From positions 1 through 64,000 of the forward strand of contig CAJFNR010000053.1 in assembly GCA_904395335.1 (NCBI GenBank): a stretch of 64,000 bases of DNA, read 5' to 3'. The position numbers and the translations under genes are program-made. The notes under the pieces were generated by a model. The model ran no database searches. It saw only the letters and a list, made by a program, of their open reading frames with translations, and had not been told where the DNA came from. The stretch comes from Candidatus Avimonas narfae (GTDB lineage: Bacteria > Bacillota > Clostridia > Oscillospirales > Acutalibacteraceae). Shown in pieces: positions 61,095 through 64,000 of this stretch; position 1 is the stretch's first letter, and the number at the start of each line of letters is the position of its first letter.

Positions 61095-61221
61095 AATCGA
61101 AAAACAGCAGCGCCGCATCCGGGATTACGAGCTGTTCGCCATAGCGGAGGTGCTGGGGGTCTCCCTCTCCTGGCTCCTGGAGGACGACGGCCAGCGCTCG
61201 CTGCCCCCTTCCGAAAAATAA
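60969..61221 (+). pseudogene. Frameshifted XRE-family HTH gene
   Basis: An ATG at 60969 behind GAGGAG opens MQKANICGRRIR in the frame of the Spo0A-C-like gene. The rest of an XRE domain (RRQPPMTQKDLSDALKEAF, then LAKIEKQQRRIRDYELFAIA and VLGVSLSWLLEDD) is in the next frame. A single extra base near 61009 explains it. It is either a true inactivating change, a sequencing error, or (less likely) programmed frameshifting at the CCCCC run (61015-61019). The restored protein would be ~84 residues. Confidence 0.6.
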
Positions 61222-61257
61222 GCAAGCCCCGTTGGACGATCCAACGGGGCTTGCTTA
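61219..61257. terminator. Long hairpin between the XRE and DUF4956 genes
   Basis: An 18-bp perfect stem (TAAGCAAGCCCCGTTGGA and its complement) around CGA, which includes the XRE stop. There is no T-run on either side. It separates two convergent units. Confidence 0.65.
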
Positions 61258-61321
61258 CGGGTAAGTATTATACAGTTCGTATATACAGTTGTGTATTTTA
61301 CTTAAAACGGGCGGTATAGCC

Positions 61322-61996
61322 TCAGAACGTGGTCTCGCCGTCGTGGGACAGCAGGGACGCCTCCTCCACGGAGGGGATGGCCGCCACCTCGCGGAGCAAA
61401 TCGCCGCCCTCCTTGACGCGCACCTCCACAATCAAGTCCATGTGGCCGCGGCTGCGGTTGCGGGATTTGACCCGGTAGGCGCGGGTATGATGCTCCACCG
61501 CCGCCAGCACGGCCTTTTCCAGCTCCTCGTCCTCACCGTTCACCACCAGCAGGAAGGGGGCGCGCACCACAGGGGTCAGGGACAGGACCAGCAGCACCAC
61601 CGTCACCACCAGGGAGCCGACAATGGCCACGCTGTAGAGGCCCGCGCCGCAGATGATGCCCACGCCGATGGACCAGAACAGGAACAGCAGATCCATGGGA
61701 TCCTTGATGGCGGTGCGGAAACGGACAATGGACAGGGCGCCCACCATACCGAGGGAAATCACCAGGTTGGACTGCATGGCGATGAGGATGGCCGCGGTGA
61801 TGACGGAGATGGCCGCCATGGAGATGGCGAAGCCCTTGGAATAGAATACGCTCTTGGTAGCCAGCCGGTAGATGGCGAAAATATACAGCGCCAGCACCAC
61901 CGTGATGCCCAGGGTCACCAGGATTTTGGAAAGGGAAATGTCGGCGTTGGTGAAGCCCTCCACCACGGAATTTTTAAACAGATCGGTAAAGCTCAT
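61322..61996 (-). CDS. DUF4956 membrane protein
   Basis: This 224-residue protein has three to four membrane helices (about 25-45, 55-75, 100-130), with the signature GMVGALSIVRFRTAIKDPMD between the second and third, and a soluble C-terminal ACT-like domain (about 140-224). It is always found near VTC-type polymerases, as here; it probably supports polyphosphate synthesis or its transport, but this is not proven. It lies 2 bp after the VTC gene, so the two are co-translated. Confidence 0.9.
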   Translation of the reverse strand: MSFTDLFKNSVVEGFTNADISLSKILVTLGITVVLALYIFAIYRLATKSVFYSKGFAISMAAISVITAAILIAMQSNLVISLGMVGALSIVRFRTAIKDPMDLLFLFWSIGVGIICGAGLYSVAIVGSLVVTVVLLVLSLTPVVRAPFLLVVNGEDEELEKAVLAAVEHHTRAYRVKSRNRSRGHMDLIVEVRVKEGGDLLREVAAIPSVEEASLLSHDGETTF

Positions 61997-61998
61997 GG

Positions 61999-62871
61999 TC
62001 AGTTACCTGCCTTCCATTGTGTTAGGGGAATAGGCGCCTGCTGCCGGCAGAGCGCGTATTTGGAAAAGGTGGCGATACGCAGCCGTCCCAGCTGCAGGGT
62101 ACGGGCCAGGGCGTCGGGGAGGAATTCGTCGTATTTGACCTCCAGCACGTGCTGGCCCGCCGGCAGGATCGGCCTTAAGGATATCTCGGGGTCCAGGAAC
62201 CGGTCGATCCGGGCGCTGGCCCCGATGTTTTCGTCCAGCGTGATGCGGACGTTGCCGGGGGCGTAGGTATAGGCGGTGCGCTGGTATTCCACGATCACCA
62301 CCGGACGCATCAGGCGGGTTTTCATCGCGAGGCAAAGCTCCCGGAGGGGCGCCTGTTTCCGGGCGGCCTCCCGTTCCTCCTCGGTGGGGGCCAGGGCCGC
62401 CTCGGCCTCCCGCCGTTCCGCCCGTGGCCGGGCGTCGGACACACCCCAGTACTCCTCCCGCAGGCGGGGGTCCAGTGGCGGCAGATACGGCGGGCAGCGC
62501 CCGCGCATCAGCGTTTCGCACTGCTCCCGGGTGAGGCGGCAGGACAGCTTCTGCGTCATGCCGTGGCGTTTGCGTTTGATCTCCAGCTGCAGGCGGTCGG
62601 GGGAGCCGTTGTACAGCCGGATGCGGTATTTCCGCCGGTTGTCCACCCCCGCCTCGTTCTCCCGCAGGCAGGAATCGTTGTAATCGTCAAAATACAGGCT
62701 CCGGATGGTGTACTGCCCGTTCTCCCCGGCATGGGTGTCAAAGGGCAGCAGGTTTTTCAGCCGGGCCCGCACTATGGCCAGGTCCTGGGCGGAGCAAAGC
62801 AGTTTAAGCTCGTGGCGGAAAGCGCCGGTCTCCTCCGGATAAAAGGGATTATTGGAGTAAATTTTGGGCAT
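61999..62871 (-). CDS. VTC-domain polyphosphate polymerase-like protein
   Basis: This 290-residue protein has the VTC catalytic fold. It starts with FRHELKLLCS, then TIRSLYFDDYND, NRRKYRIRLYNG, LQLEIKRKRHGMTQKLSC (cited in part) with the basic tunnel residues, and VVIVEYQRTAYTY and LEVKYDEFLPD with the metal-binding glutamates. It should make polyphosphate from ATP on the inner face of the membrane. The ATG at 62871 follows AAGGAGG, and the gene overlaps the CotH gene by 23 bp. Confidence 0.9.
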   Translation of the reverse strand: MPKIYSNNPFYPEETGAFRHELKLLCSAQDLAIVRARLKNLLPFDTHAGENGQYTIRSLYFDDYNDSCLRENEAGVDNRRKYRIRLYNGSPDRLQLEIKRKRHGMTQKLSCRLTREQCETLMRGRCPPYLPPLDPRLREEYWGVSDARPRAERREAEAALAPTEEEREAARKQAPLRELCLAMKTRLMRPVVIVEYQRTAYTYAPGNVRITLDENIGASARIDRFLDPEISLRPILPAGQHVLEVKYDEFLPDALARTLQLGRLRIATFSKYALCRQQAPIPLTQWKAGN

Positions 62872-64000
62872 CGAAATCCTCCTTATCCGTGGGCAGGGTC
62901 TTGACATAGCGGTCCATTTCTTTCATACGGAACCGGATATAGCCTTTGAGCGGGGAGGTGTTGGTGTCCTGAGCGCCCTCCGGCCACCGCTCCTGCTCCC
63001 GGTACAGCACGCCGGAGGCGTCCAGCTGGCGCTCGCAGTCATCCACGATGCTCAGCAGCGTATCCTCCGACAAGGCACCCCGGCGCAGCTCACGGTACCG
63101 GGTCTGGAGCAGGGAATTGAATCCCGCCCCGCCCTTTTTCAGCAGGTTATTGGTGACCCACCATTCGTCGCGGAAAGCGCCGTACTGGGTATAGTCTTCC
63201 CCGGTCAGCAGGGGCAAGCTGCCCTGCCAGGCGTTGCCGAAAGTCTGGTCCATGTCCCAGGGCAAGAAAGTGAACTGGCCGGTATCGGCCCGGTAAACAA
63301 AATACGTGTTCTGGATGACGTTATCCACGCCGGCCACAGCGAGAATGTACAGCAGATAATCCGCCGCGCTTTCCTCGTCCGCCAGGGCGGACCAGTATTC
63401 GTCCCGCTCCTCGTACCCGGCCTCCTTGGACAGGTAGACCAGCTGGCGGAAGGGCTCCCACAGGTCGCTGGACTCCACCGTCTCGGGGTAGCGCAGCTCA
63501 TAGCCCTTGCAGTACAGGCTTTCCACCTGGTAGAAGGCGGAGGAAGGCGCTCCCTGGTCCGCTACGCTCCAATACAGGCGGTCGCCCTCTTCCAGGCCCA
63601 GCTGCTTCTCGTCGATCCGCTCGGAGAGGCCGTACACGCCCCAATACCGGTTGCCGATGAACACCTCCACGTATTCCACGGAGTAACCCGGCGACAGGCC
63701 GGGATCGTTCTGGTCGGCGCGGATGTTCCGCCACACCTCGGCGGACAGCTTTTCCCGGATCTTGGTGGATTCCGCATACATGCCGTTGAGAACCCAGTCG
63801 CCGTCGTTTCGCATCCCCAGCAGCTCCGCCTTGTTTTCAATGAGCAGGGAGGGGTCGTTTTCGTCCGGAATCAGCAGCTCCAGCCGGTAGCTGTTCTTGG
63901 GATACTGCACGCTGCTGCGGCCCCGGACGTGGATGCGGGCGTCGGAGGTGAACTCGGTCCCGTAGCCGTGCTCGTCCCCCTTCGGATCCAGCAAACGGAT
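62849..64000 (-). CDS. CotH-like protein kinase (5' end outside the window)
   Basis: At least 384 C-terminal residues are present; the start lies beyond 64000. Features of CotH atypical kinases are clear: HVRGRSSVQYPKNSYRLELL (substrate/ATP lobe), GDWVLNGMYAESTKIREKLS, WGVYGLSERI, and the catalytic FLPWDMDQTFGNAW with its Asp-x-Asp. In Bacillus CotH phosphorylates spore-coat proteins; many Clostridia carry this CotH-VTC-DUF4956 operon, and its role there is unknown. It overlaps the VTC gene. Confidence 0.9.
   Translation of the reverse strand: MRLLDPKGDEHGYGTEFTSDARIHVRGRSSVQYPKNSYRLELLIPDENDPSLLIENKAELLGMRNDGDWVLNGMYAESTKIREKLSAEVWRNIRADQNDPGLSPGYSVEYVEVFIGNRYWGVYGLSERIDEKQLGLEEGDRLYWSVADQGAPSSAFYQVESLYCKGYELRYPETVESSDLWEPFRQLVYLSKEAGYEERDEYWSALADEESAADYLLYILAVAGVDNVIQNTYFVYRADTGQFTFLPWDMDQTFGNAWQGSLPLLTGEDYTQYGAFRDEWWVTNNLLKKGGAGFNSLLQTRYRELRRGALSEDTLLSIVDDCERQLDASGVLYREQERWPEGAQDTNTSPLKGYIRFRMKEMDRYVKTLPTDKEDFDAQNLLQ

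Overview
The window looks like the chromosome of a gut-type, spore-lineage Clostridia bacterium, most likely in or near the Oscillospiraceae/Ruminococcaceae. This rests on Firmicutes gene order (S10-spc-alpha ribosomal super-operon with adk, map, a KOW protein and infA; hrcA-grpE-dnaK-dnaJ under a CIRCE operator; rpmH-rnpA-yidD-yidC-khpB), zinc-type S14, S4 and L36 proteins, a two-domain YidC/KhpB system, CotH and a Spo0A-C-like regulator. The core genes are GC-rich with strong Shine-Dalgarno sites. Several accessory patches (about 5.9-7.35, 39.7-44.9 and 46.2-47.9 kb) are clearly more AT-rich and hold relics, unusual proteins and repeats. Genus-level placement is not possible by eye.

Layout. 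1-1650: a dispersed repeat, then a cobalamin riboswitch driving a DUF4430 lipoprotein and an ECF-type S component, read as a vitamin B12 uptake unit. 1.7-5.0 kb (minus): khpB, yidC, yidD, rnpA, rpmH; dnaA is not next to rpmH, and a uridine-kinase-like gene lies there instead. 5.9-7.5 kb: two decayed genes, a GNAT gene and tRNA-Arg(CCT). 7.5-13.5 kb (minus): a secreted SGNH hydrolase, an HtrA-like protease and a sensor kinase/response regulator pair. 13.8-15.6 kb (plus): a YdbS/YdbT-like pair of PH-domain membrane proteins. 15.7-17.4 kb (minus): an ECF sigma factor with a very long C-terminal extension. 17.5-33.5 kb (minus): 28 genes for ribosomal proteins and associated functions, from rpsJ to rplQ, with a leader before rpsJ that contains an attenuator-like pair of alternative hairpins.

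33.9-39.7 kb: a small alkyltransferase-like gene, an unknown 82-residue gene, and the heat-shock operon hrcA-grpE-dnaK-dnaJ. 39.8-44.8 kb is the main accessory island: an IS200/IS605 transposase relic, a 49-bp hairpin, a two-gene operon encoding a leaderless DUF1906 protein and a leaderless four-BIG2-domain alpha/beta hydrolase with a regular cysteine pattern, and a convergent lipoprotein gene. 44.9-49.3 kb: a thioredoxin-like/GNAT fusion, a winged-helix regulator, a lipoprotein and a four-tRNA cluster (Gly, Arg, His, Gln). 49.5-59.6 kb: a second SGNH hydrolase with an SPETG sorting signal, a radical SAM protein, pyridoxamine kinase, a small membrane protein, an Eis-like acetyltransferase, a sodium:solute symporter, an Lrp regulator and a MATE exporter. 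59.6-61.3 kb: two paralogous small HTH regulators with shared operator-like motifs, and a Spo0A-C-like gene running into a frameshifted XRE gene. 61.3-64 kb: DUF4956, VTC-domain polymerase and CotH kinase genes, the last cut by the window edge.

The most unusual signals are a family of six dispersed double-hairpin repeats (8, 46262, 46362, 48680, 57862, 57967), the leaderless DUF1906/BIG2-hydrolase operon, the mutually exclusive hairpins in the rpsJ leader, and the sigma factor with its large added domain.
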